The notes below the pieces were generated by a model, which saw nothing but the letters and a program-made list of their open reading frames with translations, was not told where the DNA came from and ran no database searches. A stretch of 64,000 nt of DNA from Janthinobacterium sp. LM6 (GTDB lineage Bacteria > Pseudomonadota > Gammaproteobacteria > Burkholderiales > Burkholderiaceae_D). Both the position numbers and the translations under genes were made by a program. Shown here one piece after another: positions 34,553 to 43,696 of the stretch. Position 1 is the stretch's first letter. Every line of letters starts with the position of its first letter. The DNA lies in contig NZ_CP019510.1 in NCBI RefSeq assembly GCF_002002885.1, positions 558,001-622,000 on the forward strand, given 5' to 3'.

Positions 34553-35593
34553 TCAAGCCGCCTCGGCGCGCGGATCGCGCGACAGCAGCTGCTGCACCAT
34601 CACGTGCGGCAAATCGCCGTCGAACAGCACGCCGGCCACCGCGTTGGTGATCGGCATCTCGACGCCCATGCGGCGCGCCAGTTCGCGCACGGCCTTGGCG
34701 CACGGCACGCCTTCGGCCACATGGCCGAGTTCGGCCACGATGGTGGCCAGCGCCTTGCCTTGCGCCAGGCCCAGGCCGACGCGGCGGTTGCGGGACAGGT
34801 CGCCCGTGCAGGTCAGAATCAAGTCGCCCATGCCCGTCAAGCCCATGAACGTTTCCGTCTGGCCACCCAGGGCCGTGCCCAGGCGCGTGATTTCCGCCAG
34901 GCCACGCGTGATCAGCGCGGCGCGCGCATTCAAGCCCAGGCCCAGGCCGTCGGCCACGCCGGTGGCGATCGCCAGCACGTTCTTGACGGCGCCGCCCACT
35001 TCCACGCCCACCAGGTCATCGCTCGCATACACGCGGATGGTGCCGCCATGCAAGGCCGAGACGACGGCGCCGCGCAAGGCCGCGCTGTGCGAGGCGATGG
35101 TCAGCGCGCACGGCAAGCCGCGCGCCACTTCCTGGGCGAACGAGGGGCCGGACAGGGCGCCGCCGGGGATGTTGTCTCCCAGCACTTCCCGCACGATCTG
35201 GTGCGGCAGCAAGCCCGTGCCGCCTTCAAAGCCTTTGCACAGCCACACCAGGTTGCCGATGGCCTTGTCTTTCAATTGCTGCAGCATGGGCCGCAAGCCC
35301 GCCACGGGGCAGGCGGCGATCAGGATGCCGTGTTCGCCACCGGCATGCGCGACGGCGGCGTCGAAATCGGCGCTGATGCGCAGTTGCGGCGGCAAGGGGA
35401 AGCCCGGCAAATAGCTGTTTTCGCCGCTGGCGGCCATGGCGGCCATGGCGTCGCCGTTGCGGCCCCACAGCAGCACGTCGTGGCGGCCGGCCAGGGCCAT
35501 GGCCACGGCCGTGCCCCAGGCGCCGGCGCCGAGGATGGTGATCTTGCGGGGGAGCGCCGTGGCGGCGGGAGATGTATCGGGAGAAACTTGCAT
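34553..35593 (-). CDS. gpsA: Glycerol-3-phosphate dehydrogenase [NAD(P)+]
   Basis: 346 residues. The Rossmann motif [10 protein letters not shown] is near 22. Catalytic and substrate motifs include [21 protein letters not shown] and the conserved Lys in [14 protein letters not shown]. Makes glycerol-3-phosphate from dihydroxyacetone phosphate for phospholipid synthesis. The N-terminal 15 residues before PRKITILG are a short extension. Lies downstream of secB on the same strand with one gene between. Confidence 0.96.
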   Translation of the reverse strand: MQVSPDTSPAATALPRKITILGAGAWGTAVAMALAGRHDVLLWGRNGDAMAAMAASGENSYLPGFPLPPQLRISADFDAAVAHAGGEHGILIAACPVAGLRPMLQQLKDKAIGNLVWLCKGFEGGTGLLPHQIVREVLGDNIPGGALSGPSFAQEVARGLPCALTIASHSAALRGAVVSALHGGTIRVYASDDLVGVEVGGAVKNVLAIATGVADGLGLGLNARAALITRGLAEITRLGTALGGQTETFMGLTGMGDLILTCTGDLSRNRRVGLGLAQGKALATIVAELGHVAEGVPCAKAVRELARRMGVEMPITNAVAGVLFDGDLPHVMVQQLLSRDPRAEAA

Positions 35594-35661
35594 GCGACCT
35601 CAGTCTGGCAGGGGGAGGGGCACGGCGCGGCTGGCCGCTGCCCGGATGAATCTGGCGGTGC

Positions 35662-36123
35662 TTACAGGCCCCACACTTCGCTGGTCTTGACGTAGCCGCT
35701 CTGGCCATCCTTGTGGCGCACCTTGACCCAGTTGGAGCTCGGCTGCTCGCTCATTTCCAGCAGCACGCCCTTGTCGACGAGGATGATGGGCGAAGCGTTG
35801 TCGTCGGGGCTGGCGCGAACCTTGAGGTTCGCGGCGCGCGCCACGACGTTGCGCTTGGCGGACAGGCCCTTGGCTTCCGTCCAGGCCATTTCGCCGCTGG
35901 CGTCGCGTACCTTGACCCATTCGCCGTAGCTGAGCACGATTTCCAGCGGCATGCCGCGTGGCGCCACGTACAGCTTGCCGCCCTTGGCGGATGGCGCGTC
36001 GTACAGGATCACGGGATTTGCTCCCACCGTTTTGAAATCGACGGCGTGGCTGGCGGCGGTCGCCAGCAGCAGCACGGCGCCGGCCATCCAGCGGAACTTG
36101 CTCAAGAGCGCACTTTTCAACAT
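35662..36123 (-). CDS. Exported SH3-domain protein
   Basis: 153 residues. Signal peptide of about 27 residues (WMAGAVLLLATAASHA). Two SH3b-like repeats: about 35-85 (VILYDAPSAKGGKLYVAPRG) and 90-150 (NLKVRASPDDNASPIILVDK). Such proteins bind peptidoglycan or act as periplasmic accessory proteins; the exact role is unknown. Between secB and gpsA on the minus strand, a common arrangement in Burkholderiales. Confidence 0.85.
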   Translation of the reverse strand: MLKSALLSKFRWMAGAVLLLATAASHAVDFKTVGANPVILYDAPSAKGGKLYVAPRGMPLEIVLSYGEWVKVRDASGEMAWTEAKGLSAKRNVVARAANLKVRASPDDNASPIILVDKGVLLEMSEQPSSNWVKVRHKDGQSGYVKTSEVWGL

Positions 36124-36145
36124 GATATTTTTGAACCTTAACGAA

Positions 36146-36168
36146 ACACGGCGGCCAGGCCGCCGTGT
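36146..36168 (-). terminator. Hairpin after secB
   Basis: ACACGGCGGC and GCCGCCGTGT form a perfect 10-bp stem with a three-base loop. The minus-strand tail (TTCGTT) is only weakly T-rich, so it may attenuate rather than fully stop secB transcription. Confidence 0.6.
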
Positions 36169-36207
36169 CAGGCCAGCCTTGACGGCCGGCGGGGTCTTGC
36201 CTGAAGC

Positions 36208-36684
36208 TTAGTGCGTCGTCGCGTCGGCTGCCGGGGCAGCTGCAGCGGCGTCAGCAATAGCTTGCAGACGTTGTTGGTAGAACACTTCGAAGTTGATCTC
36301 GGCCAGGTGCACTGGCGGGAAGCCGGCACGGGTGATCACGTCGGCGATGTTGGCGCGCAGGTAAGGGTAGATGATGTTCGGGCAGCCGATTCCCAGCAGC
36401 GGATCGAGTTGATCAGCAGGAATGTTGCGTGCTTCGAAGATACCGGCTTGCTTGCCTTCAACCAGGAAAGCGACTTTTTCGCCGACTTTGGCGGTGACGG
36501 TGATGGTCACGGTGGCTTCGAAGATGCCGTCGGCCAGAGGCGCAGCGCCCACGTCCAGAGCCACTTCGATCGCTGGTGCTTCTTGTTCCAGGAAAATAGC
36601 TGGGGAATTTGGTTGTTCCAGCGACATGTCTTTCAGGTAGACGCGTTGGATTTGGAAGACTGGTTGCAGATTTTCGTCAGACAT
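36208..36684 (-). CDS. secB: Preprotein translocase chaperone SecB
   Basis: 158 residues. Core motifs are [20 protein letters not shown] and [20 protein letters not shown], with [15 protein letters not shown]. Acts as a tetrameric export chaperone that hands unfolded preproteins to SecA. ATG 36684 gives the canonical [13 protein letters not shown]. Ala-rich tail ends at 36208. grxC lies upstream on the same strand. Confidence 0.97.
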   Translation of the reverse strand: MSDENLQPVFQIQRVYLKDMSLEQPNSPAIFLEQEAPAIEVALDVGAAPLADGIFEATVTITVTAKVGEKVAFLVEGKQAGIFEARNIPADQLDPLLGIGCPNIIYPYLRANIADVITRAGFPPVHLAEINFEVFYQQRLQAIADAAAAAPAADATTH

Positions 36685-36844
36685 GGAACGCTTTCGTTGT
36701 AAAGGACAAGAACGGCACACCGTTCAAATATGGTGCTTGCGGTATTCAAACCGCGCCGGATAGGCGCGGCCAGATCAGGTGCGAGGGCAATTGTATCAAA
36801 ACAATACGACAAAAAACCAAGCAATTTCTCGAACCCGCTTTATA

Positions 36845-37111
36845 TCAGGCTGCCGTGCCATTTAACAAGGGGTCCAGCTTGCCAGCTTGATCGAGCGCAT
36901 ACAAATCGTCGAATCCGCCCACGTGGGTATCGCCCACATAGATCTGCGGCACCGTGCGGCGGCCCGTGCGTTCCATCATCTTGATGCGCTCTTCCGGGTC
37001 GAGGTCGACGCGGATCTTTTGCACGGCGACGCCCTTGGCTTCCAACAGGCGCTCGGCGCGCACGCAATACGGGCACACGGCGGTGCTATACACAATTACG
37101 GGGACGGTCAT
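36845..37111 (-). CDS. grxC: Glutaredoxin 3
   Basis: 88 residues. Dithiol active site CPYC (TAVCPYCVRAERLL, residues 13-16), cis-Pro TVPQIYV and the glutathione-binding GGFDDL. Reduces protein disulfides with glutathione. Lies 27 bp after the rhodanese gene and 160 bp before secB. Confidence 0.97.
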   Translation of the reverse strand: MTVPVIVYSTAVCPYCVRAERLLEAKGVAVQKIRVDLDPEERIKMMERTGRRTVPQIYVGDTHVGGFDDLYALDQAGKLDPLLNGTAA

Positions 37112-37138
37112 GATGATTCCTTCTAGTTAAATGCCGGC

Positions 37139-37555
37139 TTATTTCGCCAGCGACAGGGTTTTCAATGGCAAACCCTGCTTTTTCCATTCGTCGAGGCCGC
37201 CTTCCAGGCTCGTTGCCTCAGCGAAACCGGCTTTGCCCAGCAGGCCGACGGCGGTTGCCGAACGCGAACCTTTCTGGCAAACCACTACAATGGGGCGCGT
37301 TTTGAATTTTTCCAGCTCGCCCAGGCGTTTTGCCAGTTCCGGCAGCGGAATATTTTTTGCCTCAGGCAAGTGGCCCGTGGCGAATTCTTCCGCGTTGCGC
37401 ACGTCGACGATGACAGTCTTGCCACGGTTGATCAGTTGCGTGACTTCCAGCACGGTCGCGCGCTTGCCGCGCATCGACAGCAGTGGCCAGAGGAGGGCGC
37501 CGCCGGAAATAATGACGATGGCAAACAGAAAAATGTGGTCGATAATGAATTTCAC
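37139..37555 (-). CDS. Membrane-anchored rhodanese-like protein
   Basis: 138 residues. One N-terminal membrane segment (IIDHIFLFAIVIISGGALLW), then a rhodanese domain with active-site loop VVVCQKGSRSATA, catalytic Cys near 100. Sulfur-transfer or redox role unknown. Like E. coli YibN, it is encoded next to grxC and secB. Divergent from gpmA. Confidence 0.92.
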   Translation of the reverse strand: MKFIIDHIFLFAIVIISGGALLWPLLSMRGKRATVLEVTQLINRGKTVIVDVRNAEEFATGHLPEAKNIPLPELAKRLGELEKFKTRPIVVVCQKGSRSATAVGLLGKAGFAEATSLEGGLDEWKKQGLPLKTLSLAK

Positions 37556-37661
37556 GTAGGGTCCAATGGTTTAAGTCAATCCGCGCATTATAAAATAGAA
37601 GCTGGACGAGGTCTTTTTACGTTTTGCTTTTTTGATTTGAACCCCTTGAGAAGATAGAACT

Positions 37662-38408
37662 ATGTACAAAATCGTTTTCATGCGTCACGGCGAGTCCACC
37701 TGGAACCTCGATAACCGCTTCACCGGCTGGACCGACGTCGATCTGACGGAAAAGGGCGTCAACGAAGCCAGGGCCGCCGGCCAGATCCTCAAGCAGGAAG
37801 GTTTTACGTTCGACGTGGCCTACACTTCCGTCCTGAAGCGCGCCATCCGCACCCTGTGGCTGGCGCTCGACGAGATGGACATGATGTATTTGCCGATCAA
37901 GAACGACTGGCGCTTGAACGAGCGCCACTACGGCGCCCTGCAAGGTCTGGACAAGGGCGAGACAGCCGCCAAGTATGGCGACGAGCAAGTATTGGTATGG
38001 CGCCGCAGCTACGACACCCCGCCGCCGCCGCTGGAAGCGAACGATGACCGCGCCTCGTTCAACGATCCGCGCTATGCCGGCTTGCCGCAAGCGGCTATCC
38101 CGCTGACCGAATGCCTGAAAGACACCGTGGCGCGCGTGATGCCGGCCTGGGACGAGGAAATCGCCCCGGCCATCCGCGCCGGCAAGAAAATCATCATTTC
38201 GGCCCACGGCAACAGCTTGCGCGCGCTGATCAAGATGCTCGACGGCATCAGCGACAGCGACATCGTCGGCCTGAACATCCCGAACGGCCAGCCGCTCGTG
38301 TATGAACTGGACGCCGACCTGAAACCGATCCGTCATTACTACCTGGGCGACCCGGCAGCGATTGCGGCAGCGCAAGCTGCCGTGGCGAACCAAGGGAAGG
38401 CCAAGTAA
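37662..38408 (+). CDS. gpmA: 2,3-bisphosphoglycerate-dependent phosphoglycerate mutase
   Basis: 248 residues. Active-site motif [10 protein letters not shown] (catalytic His 9 or so), then [19 protein letters not shown], and [13 protein letters not shown] holding the second His. Interconverts 3- and 2-phosphoglycerate in glycolysis. Divergent from the rhodanese-grxC-secB group. Confidence 0.97.
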   Translation: MYKIVFMRHGESTWNLDNRFTGWTDVDLTEKGVNEARAAGQILKQEGFTFDVAYTSVLKRAIRTLWLALDEMDMMYLPIKNDWRLNERHYGALQGLDKGETAAKYGDEQVLVWRRSYDTPPPPLEANDDRASFNDPRYAGLPQAAIPLTECLKDTVARVMPAWDEEIAPAIRAGKKIIISAHGNSLRALIKMLDGISDSDIVGLNIPNGQPLVYELDADLKPIRHYYLGDPAAIAAAQAAVANQGKAK

Positions 38409-38409
38409 C

Positions 38410-39948
38410 TTGTCGTCTTTCTTCCGCGGCACAGCCATCGCCCCCTCTGCTGAACGACCCCTGCCGGCGTGGCGCGCCGGCGCCATGCTGTGCCTGGCGC
38501 TGCTGCTTTCCAGCGGTGCCGCGCAGGGCGCCAAGCCCACCGAACGCAGCAAGCAGAAGGCGGCCGCGGAAGCACAACGTGCTGGATTGCAACAAAAGCT
38601 GACGGCACTCAAGCGCGACATCAGCCGCACGGAAAGCGCCAAGGATGACGCGGCCGATACCCTGGCCGAGTCGGAAGAGGCCATTTCCAACGCCAACCGC
38701 GCCTTGCGCGACCTGGCGCAGGAGCAAAGCGAGACGGGCGTGAAACTCAATGCGCTGGGGCAAGAGCACCAGCAATTGACGGCCACCGTCGAGAAACAGA
38801 AGACGCAGCTGTCAAAGTTGCTGCGTGAACAATATGTCGCCGGCAACGAAGACCGTATCAAGCTGCTCTTGTCGGGCGATAACCCGAACCGCATCAACCG
38901 CGACTTGCAACTGATGGCGTATGTGTCGCAGGCGCAGGCGCGCCTGCTGGAAGCCTTGCGCGCCAACTTGCTTGCCGTGGAGAAAAACCAGGCGGACGTG
39001 CAGAACGCCAAGGATGAGCTGGAAGAAATCGCGCAGGAAGAGCGCGACCAGAAGGCCCTGCTGGTGCAGGAGAAGGCGCGCCGCGCCGCCTTGCTGACGA
39101 GCTTGTCGCAGCGCCTGGTGGCGCAGCGCAAGGAAGTGGGCAATGTCGAGCGCGACGAGCAGCGCATGGGCAACCTGGTCGACAAGCTGGCAAAACTGAT
39201 CGAAGAGCAGGCCGCCGCCGCCGCGGCCGAAAAGAAACGCCAGCAGTTGCTGGCCGAGCAACGCGCCGCCGCCAAAGCGGCCGCCGACGCCAAGATCGCG
39301 GCGGAAAAACGCGAACGCCTGCTGGCCGCGCGCGCCAAGGCCGCCCAGGCGCAGGCCGAACGCGAACGTCTTGCAAAAGAGCAACAAAACAAATCGGGCA
39401 AGATCAAGCCGCAGACGCCGCCACCGCCGCCCGTGAAACTGGAACCGATCGATGACGACGAGCCGCCGCAAGTGGCGAAGGTGACGCCGAAACCGGAACC
39501 CAAGCCGGAACCGGAGCCGGAACGTCCGAGCCTGGGCCCGGCCGCGCCGGCCGGCGCCTTTGCCAGCATGAAAGGGCAGCTGCGCGCGCCCGTGGCGGGC
39601 AAGATCGCGGCCCGTTTCGGCAGCAAGCGCGGTGACGGCCCCAGCTGGAAGGGCGTGTTCATCCGCACGGGCGAAGGCAGCGAAATCCACGCCATCGCCG
39701 GCGGCAGGGTCGTGTTTTCCGACTGGCTGCGCGGTTTCGGCAATTTGATCATCGTCGACCACGGCGGCCAGTACATGAGTATTTATGGCAATAACCAGTC
39801 CTTGCTGAAACGCGTGGGTGATGCCGTCAAGGGCGGCGACGCCATTGCCAGCGCGGGCAACAGCGGCGGCAACGAGGAATCGGGGCTATACTTTGAATTG
39901 CGTCATCAGGGCCGCGCCTTCGACCCCGCCACCTGGGTGAAGTTTTAA
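38410..39948 (+). CDS. EnvC-like murein hydrolase activator
   Basis: 512 residues from TTG 38410, two bases after gpmA; ATG 38485 is the alternative start. The signal peptide is MLCLALLLSSGAAQG. Residues about 50-330 are a long coiled coil, then a Pro/Glu-rich linker, then a LytM domain (about 400-510). The LytM metal ligands are missing: GLYFELRHQG stands where active enzymes have an HxH motif, and no His precedes it. Like EnvC, it should activate amidases rather than cut peptidoglycan itself. It is followed by ctpA. Confidence 0.87.
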   Translation: MSSFFRGTAIAPSAERPLPAWRAGAMLCLALLLSSGAAQGAKPTERSKQKAAAEAQRAGLQQKLTALKRDISRTESAKDDAADTLAESEEAISNANRALRDLAQEQSETGVKLNALGQEHQQLTATVEKQKTQLSKLLREQYVAGNEDRIKLLLSGDNPNRINRDLQLMAYVSQAQARLLEALRANLLAVEKNQADVQNAKDELEEIAQEERDQKALLVQEKARRAALLTSLSQRLVAQRKEVGNVERDEQRMGNLVDKLAKLIEEQAAAAAAEKKRQQLLAEQRAAAKAAADAKIAAEKRERLLAARAKAAQAQAERERLAKEQQNKSGKIKPQTPPPPPVKLEPIDDDEPPQVAKVTPKPEPKPEPEPERPSLGPAAPAGAFASMKGQLRAPVAGKIAARFGSKRGDGPSWKGVFIRTGEGSEIHAIAGGRVVFSDWLRGFGNLIIVDHGGQYMSIYGNNQSLLKRVGDAVKGGDAIASAGNSGGNEESGLYFELRHQGRAFDPATWVKF

Positions 39949-39999
39949 TTCAGTTCCCACCATTGCTGCGGCAGCGAATTTGTAGATTGCGAAGAATAC

Positions 40000-41493
40000 A
40001 TGGGTATCAAAGTCAAAAGTATCGGCCTGATCGGTCTGGGCGTCCTGGCCGGCATCGGCATGTCGCTGCAGTTCCCGGCCGTGGCGCAAAAAATCACGAA
40101 TGCCCCGCTGCCGCTCGACGAGCTGCGCCAGTTGTCCGACGTCTTCGGCCTGATCAAGTCCGATTACGTCGAGAAGGTGGAAGACAAGAAACTCTTGACG
40201 GAAGCCATTTCCGGCATGGTCTCGTCGCTGGACCCGCATTCCGTGTATCTGGATAAGAATGCCTTCAAGGAAATGCGCGAAAGCGTGCAGGGCAAGTTTG
40301 TCGGCATCGGCATCGAAGTGAGCATGGAAGACGGCTACGTAAAAGTCGTCTCGCCCATCGAGGACAGCCCTGCCGCCAAGGCCGGCATCCTGGCGGGCGA
40401 CCTGATCACCCGCCTCGACAACATCCCGCTGAAAGGCTTGCAGCTGGAGGAGGTCATCAAGAAGATGCGCGGCCAGCCGGGCACCAAGCTGGTGCTGACG
40501 ATGTCGCGCAAGGGCGAAAGCAAGCCGCTGGTCTTCCCCATCGTGCGCGAGGAAATCCGCGTGCAAAGCGTGAAGGCCAAGATGGTCGCGCCCGGCTATG
40601 CCTGGCTGCGCATCGCCCAGTTCCAGGAACCGACCGTCGATGACATGGTCAAAAAGATCAACGCGCTGTATGCGCAAGACCCCAAGCTCAAGGGCCTGGT
40701 GCTGGACTTGCGCAACGATCCCGGTGGCGTCGTGCCGGGCGCCATCGGTGTGGCGACAGCATTTCTTCCGGGCAATTCCGTGATCGTTTCCACCAAGGGC
40801 CAGTTGCCCGAGTCGAAACAGGTGTTTTATGGCCGCCGCGAATTCTATGCCGCGCCCGGCGCCAGGGCCGACCCGCTGGCCAAGCTGCCGGCCGCCCTGA
40901 AAACCGTGCCGCTGGTGGTGCTGGTCAATGCCGGTTCCGCGTCCGCCTCGGAAATCGTCGCCGGCGCCCTGCAGGATTACCAGCGCGCCACCGTCATCGG
41001 CACGCAGACCTTCGGCAAGGGTTCCGTACAAACCTTGCGCCAGATCACGGCCGACACGGCCGTCAAGCTGACGACGGCCCGCTACTACACGCCGAAAGGC
41101 CGGGCCATCCAGGCGCGCGGCATCGTGCCCGACTTGCTGGTCGATGAAACGGCCGAAGGCGATGGCTGGAACAGCCTGCGCATCCGCGAGGCGGACCTGG
41201 AAAAACACTTGAGCAGCAACGACGGCAAGCCGGAAGCGGCCAAGCCGACGATGGAAGGCATGCAGGATCAGCTGGAAGAAGAGCAGCGCTTGATCGCCAC
41301 GGCGAAAAAGCGCAAGCCGCTCGAATACGGCGCCAAGGACGATTTCCAGTTGCAGCAAGCCTTGAACCACTTCCAGGGCTTGCCGGTGCAGCTGGCCAAG
41401 GCCGATGCGAAGGTGGAGAAGATCGGCGCCAAGCCGGAAATCGCTTCCGACATCAAGGCCGACGACAAGAAGATTCCTGTGCAAAAACCGTAG
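40000..41493 (+). CDS. ctpA: C-terminal processing peptidase CtpA/Prc (S41)
   Basis: 497 residues. N-terminal hydrophobic anchor (IGLIGLGVLAGIGMSL), PDZ domain about 90-175, S41 peptidase domain about 195-390. Catalytic Ser lies in NAGSASASEIVAGALQD and Lys in GTQTFGKGSVQT. C-terminal helical extension about 400-497. Cleaves envelope proteins at the C-terminus. Starts 51 bp after the EnvC-like gene; the two are linked in many proteobacteria. Confidence 0.95.
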   Translation: MGIKVKSIGLIGLGVLAGIGMSLQFPAVAQKITNAPLPLDELRQLSDVFGLIKSDYVEKVEDKKLLTEAISGMVSSLDPHSVYLDKNAFKEMRESVQGKFVGIGIEVSMEDGYVKVVSPIEDSPAAKAGILAGDLITRLDNIPLKGLQLEEVIKKMRGQPGTKLVLTMSRKGESKPLVFPIVREEIRVQSVKAKMVAPGYAWLRIAQFQEPTVDDMVKKINALYAQDPKLKGLVLDLRNDPGGVVPGAIGVATAFLPGNSVIVSTKGQLPESKQVFYGRREFYAAPGARADPLAKLPAALKTVPLVVLVNAGSASASEIVAGALQDYQRATVIGTQTFGKGSVQTLRQITADTAVKLTTARYYTPKGRAIQARGIVPDLLVDETAEGDGWNSLRIREADLEKHLSSNDGKPEAAKPTMEGMQDQLEEEQRLIATAKKRKPLEYGAKDDFQLQQALNHFQGLPVQLAKADAKVEKIGAKPEIASDIKADDKKIPVQKP

Positions 41494-41501
41494 TCGCCGC
41501 C

Positions 41502-42263
41502 ATGAACGACAATCAGCTGCTGCGCTATTCGCGCCATATCCTGCTGGACCAGATCGGCATCGAAGGCCAGCAAGCCTTGCTCGACGCGCATGTGCTGGTG
41601 ATCGGCGCGGGCGGACTCGGCTCGCCCGCGGCCATGTACCTGGCCGCCAGCGGCGTCGGCAAGCTGACCCTGGTCGATGACGACACGGTCGACCTGACCA
41701 ATCTGCAGCGCCAGATCGCCCACACCACGCAGCGCGTGGGCCAGCCGAAAGTGCTGTCGGCGCGCGAAACCTTGACCGGGATCAATCCCGAGATTGCCAT
41801 CATCGCCTTGCAGGAGCGCCTCGACGGCGCGCGCCTGGCCGAACTGGTCTTATCCAGTACGGTGGTGCTCGACTGCACCGACAACTTCGCCACGCGCCAC
41901 GCCGTCAACCGCGCCTGCGTGGCGGCCAAGGTGCCGCTGGTGTCGGGCGCCGTGATCCGTTTCGACGGGCAAGTGAGCGTGTTCGACCCGCGCACGGGCA
42001 CGCAACCGTGCTATTCCTGCCTGTTTCCGCAGGAGCAGCAGTTCACGGACGAGGCGTGCTCGAGCATGGGCGTGTTCGCGCCGCTGGTGGGCGTGGTGGG
42101 CGCCATGCAGGCGGCCGAGGCCTTGAAACTGATCATGGGCGCGGGAGAATCGCTGGCCGGACGGCTGCTGCTGCTCGACGGCTTGCACATGGAATGGAGC
42201 AGCATGCGCGTCGCGCGCGACCCCGGCTGCGCCGTTTGCGGCGAAGTGGTCTTGCCGGCCTGA
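41502..42263 (+). CDS. moeB: Molybdopterin-synthase adenylyltransferase MoeB (HesA/MoeB/ThiF)
   Basis: 253 residues. ATP-binding GAGGLGSPA near 36, DDTVDLTNLQRQ near 63. The zinc ligands are two Cys pairs, CYSCLF and CAVCGE. Adenylates the MoaD-type sulfur carrier; ThiF is the other candidate and the sequence alone does not settle it. Eight bases separate it from ctpA. Followed by the type II secretion operon. Confidence 0.92.
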   Translation: MNDNQLLRYSRHILLDQIGIEGQQALLDAHVLVIGAGGLGSPAAMYLAASGVGKLTLVDDDTVDLTNLQRQIAHTTQRVGQPKVLSARETLTGINPEIAIIALQERLDGARLAELVLSSTVVLDCTDNFATRHAVNRACVAAKVPLVSGAVIRFDGQVSVFDPRTGTQPCYSCLFPQEQQFTDEACSSMGVFAPLVGVVGAMQAAEALKLIMGAGESLAGRLLLLDGLHMEWSSMRVARDPGCAVCGEVVLPA

Positions 42264-42287
42264 CAGCCTCCGCACAAATTTTTCCCT

Positions 42288-42308
42288 ATATGACAGGCTT
42301 TGTCATAT
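42288..42308. promoter_or_regulatory. 21-bp inverted repeat upstream of the type II secretion operon
   Basis: ATATGACA and TGTCATAT are exact reverse complements separated by five bases. A -10-like TATACT follows at 42317-42322, so a repressor bound here would overlap the promoter of gspG. No terminator features. Confidence 0.6.
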
Positions 42309-42356
42309 TTCCGCTTTATACTCTGCACTCATTACTCACCTTCTTCTCTCTTTCCT

Positions 42357-42809
42357 ATGCAAAACGCAGCAAACCATCCGATACGCCAGCGCCGCGCGCG
42401 CGGCTTCACTTTGATCGAAATCATGGTCGTGGTGGTGATCATGGGTATCCTCGCGTCGCTGGTGGTGCCCAAGCTGATCGCCCGCACGGGCGAGTCGAAA
42501 GTGGCGGCGGCGAAAGTCGATATCGCTACCGTGATGCAAGCCTTGAAACTGTATCGCCTGGATAACCAGCGCTACCCGACCACGGAACAGGGTTTGCAGG
42601 CGCTGATCGAGAAGCCGACCACGGGACCGGCCGCGAATGGCTGGAAAGCGGGCGGTTACCTGGAAAAAATGCCGAAGGACCCATGGGGCAACCCGTACCA
42701 GTTCCTGTCGCCGGGCGTGAAAGGCGAAGTCGACATCATTTCGCTGGGTGCCGACGGTCAGCCTGGCGGTAGCGGCGACGATGCCGATATCGGTTCCTGG
42801 GAACTGTAA
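42357..42809 (+). CDS. gspG: Type II secretion major pseudopilin GspG
   Basis: 150 residues. Prepilin leader ends RARG, followed by FTLIEIMVVVVIMGILASLV with Glu5. The GspG-specific C-terminal region (PKDPWGNPYQFLSPG, then DGQPGGSGDDADIGSW) has the calcium-binding loop. It is cleaved by PilD/GspO, not in this window. No ribosome-binding sequence precedes ATG 42357; the leader is pyrimidine-rich. First gene of the operon. Confidence 0.96.
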   Translation: MQNAANHPIRQRRARGFTLIEIMVVVVIMGILASLVVPKLIARTGESKVAAAKVDIATVMQALKLYRLDNQRYPTTEQGLQALIEKPTTGPAANGWKAGGYLEKMPKDPWGNPYQFLSPGVKGEVDIISLGADGQPGGSGDDADIGSWEL

Positions 42810-42821
42810 GTTTTCCATTGC

Positions 42822-43316
42822 ATGCCAGCCATGACCACCGGTCGCGCACCGCCCCGGCCACGCGCCAGCGGCTTTACGCTGATCGAATTGCTGGTGGTGA
42901 TGGTCATCATCGGCGTGACCCTGGGCCTGGTGTCGCTGAACGCCATGCCGAATGGCCAGCAGGCGCTGCAAAAGGAAGCCGAACGCATCGCCCTGCTGCT
43001 GCAGCTGGCGCGCGATGAAGCCATCGTGCGCAGCCGGCAGGTGGCGTTCGAGGCTGACGAAAATCAATACCGTTTCCTGGTACTCAATGAAAAGCTGTGG
43101 CAACCCGTGACGCAGGATGATTTGCTGCGCGAACGCGCGTTTGCCAACACGCCCATGCTGCTCAGCGTGCAGCCCTCGAACAGCGTGGCCCAGCCGCTGC
43201 GCATCATCTTCGGCCGCGAACCGGTCGACAAGCCTTTTGTCCTGACCCTGGCCAGCGGCGAGCGCAGCGTGGCCATCCGGGCCGACGGCATCGGCCACTT
43301 CACGGTCGAGCAATGA
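42822..43316 (+). CDS. gspH: Type II secretion minor pseudopilin GspH
   Basis: 164 residues. Leader ends RASG, then FTLIELLVVMVIIGVTLG. The C-terminal part is the GspH beta domain. A start at ATG 42831 is possible. Ends overlapping gspI by four bases. Confidence 0.92.
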   Translation: MPAMTTGRAPPRPRASGFTLIELLVVMVIIGVTLGLVSLNAMPNGQQALQKEAERIALLLQLARDEAIVRSRQVAFEADENQYRFLVLNEKLWQPVTQDDLLRERAFANTPMLLSVQPSNSVAQPLRIIFGREPVDKPFVLTLASGERSVAIRADGIGHFTVEQ

Positions 43317-43696
43317 TGCGGCTCCCACGTCATGGCCGCCAGCGCGGCTTCACTTTGCTGGAAGTCCTGGTCGCCCTCGTCATCGTCGGCACGGCCCTGG
43401 GCGCCTCGCTGCGCGCCGTCGGCAGCCTGACGCAGAACAGCGACGGCTTGCGCAGCGCCATGATGGCCACCTGGTCGGCGGAAAACCACCTGGTGCGGCT
43501 GCGCCTGGCAAAAACCTTTCCGCAGACGGGCAAGCGCACGGTCGATTGCCCGCAGGGCGATTTAAAACTCATTTGCGAGGAGGAAGTGGTGGCCACGCCG
43601 AATCCCCGCATCCGGCAAGTGCGCGTCAACGTCTATGACGCGCAGTACCCGGCCCGGCGCATCGTGCGCCTGGTCTTGCTTTCTTTTAACGACTGA
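43313..43696 (+). CDS. gspI: Type II secretion minor pseudopilin GspI
   Basis: 127 residues. Leader ends RQRG, then FTLLEVLVALVIVGTALGA. Two Cys residues (CPQGDLKLIC) in the C-terminal domain. Part of the pilus-tip complex with GspJ and GspK. Overlaps gspH by four bases; its last base is the first base of gspJ. Confidence 0.93.
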   Translation: MMRLPRHGRQRGFTLLEVLVALVIVGTALGASLRAVGSLTQNSDGLRSAMMATWSAENHLVRLRLAKTFPQTGKRTVDCPQGDLKLICEEEVVATPNPRIRQVRVNVYDAQYPARRIVRLVLLSFND

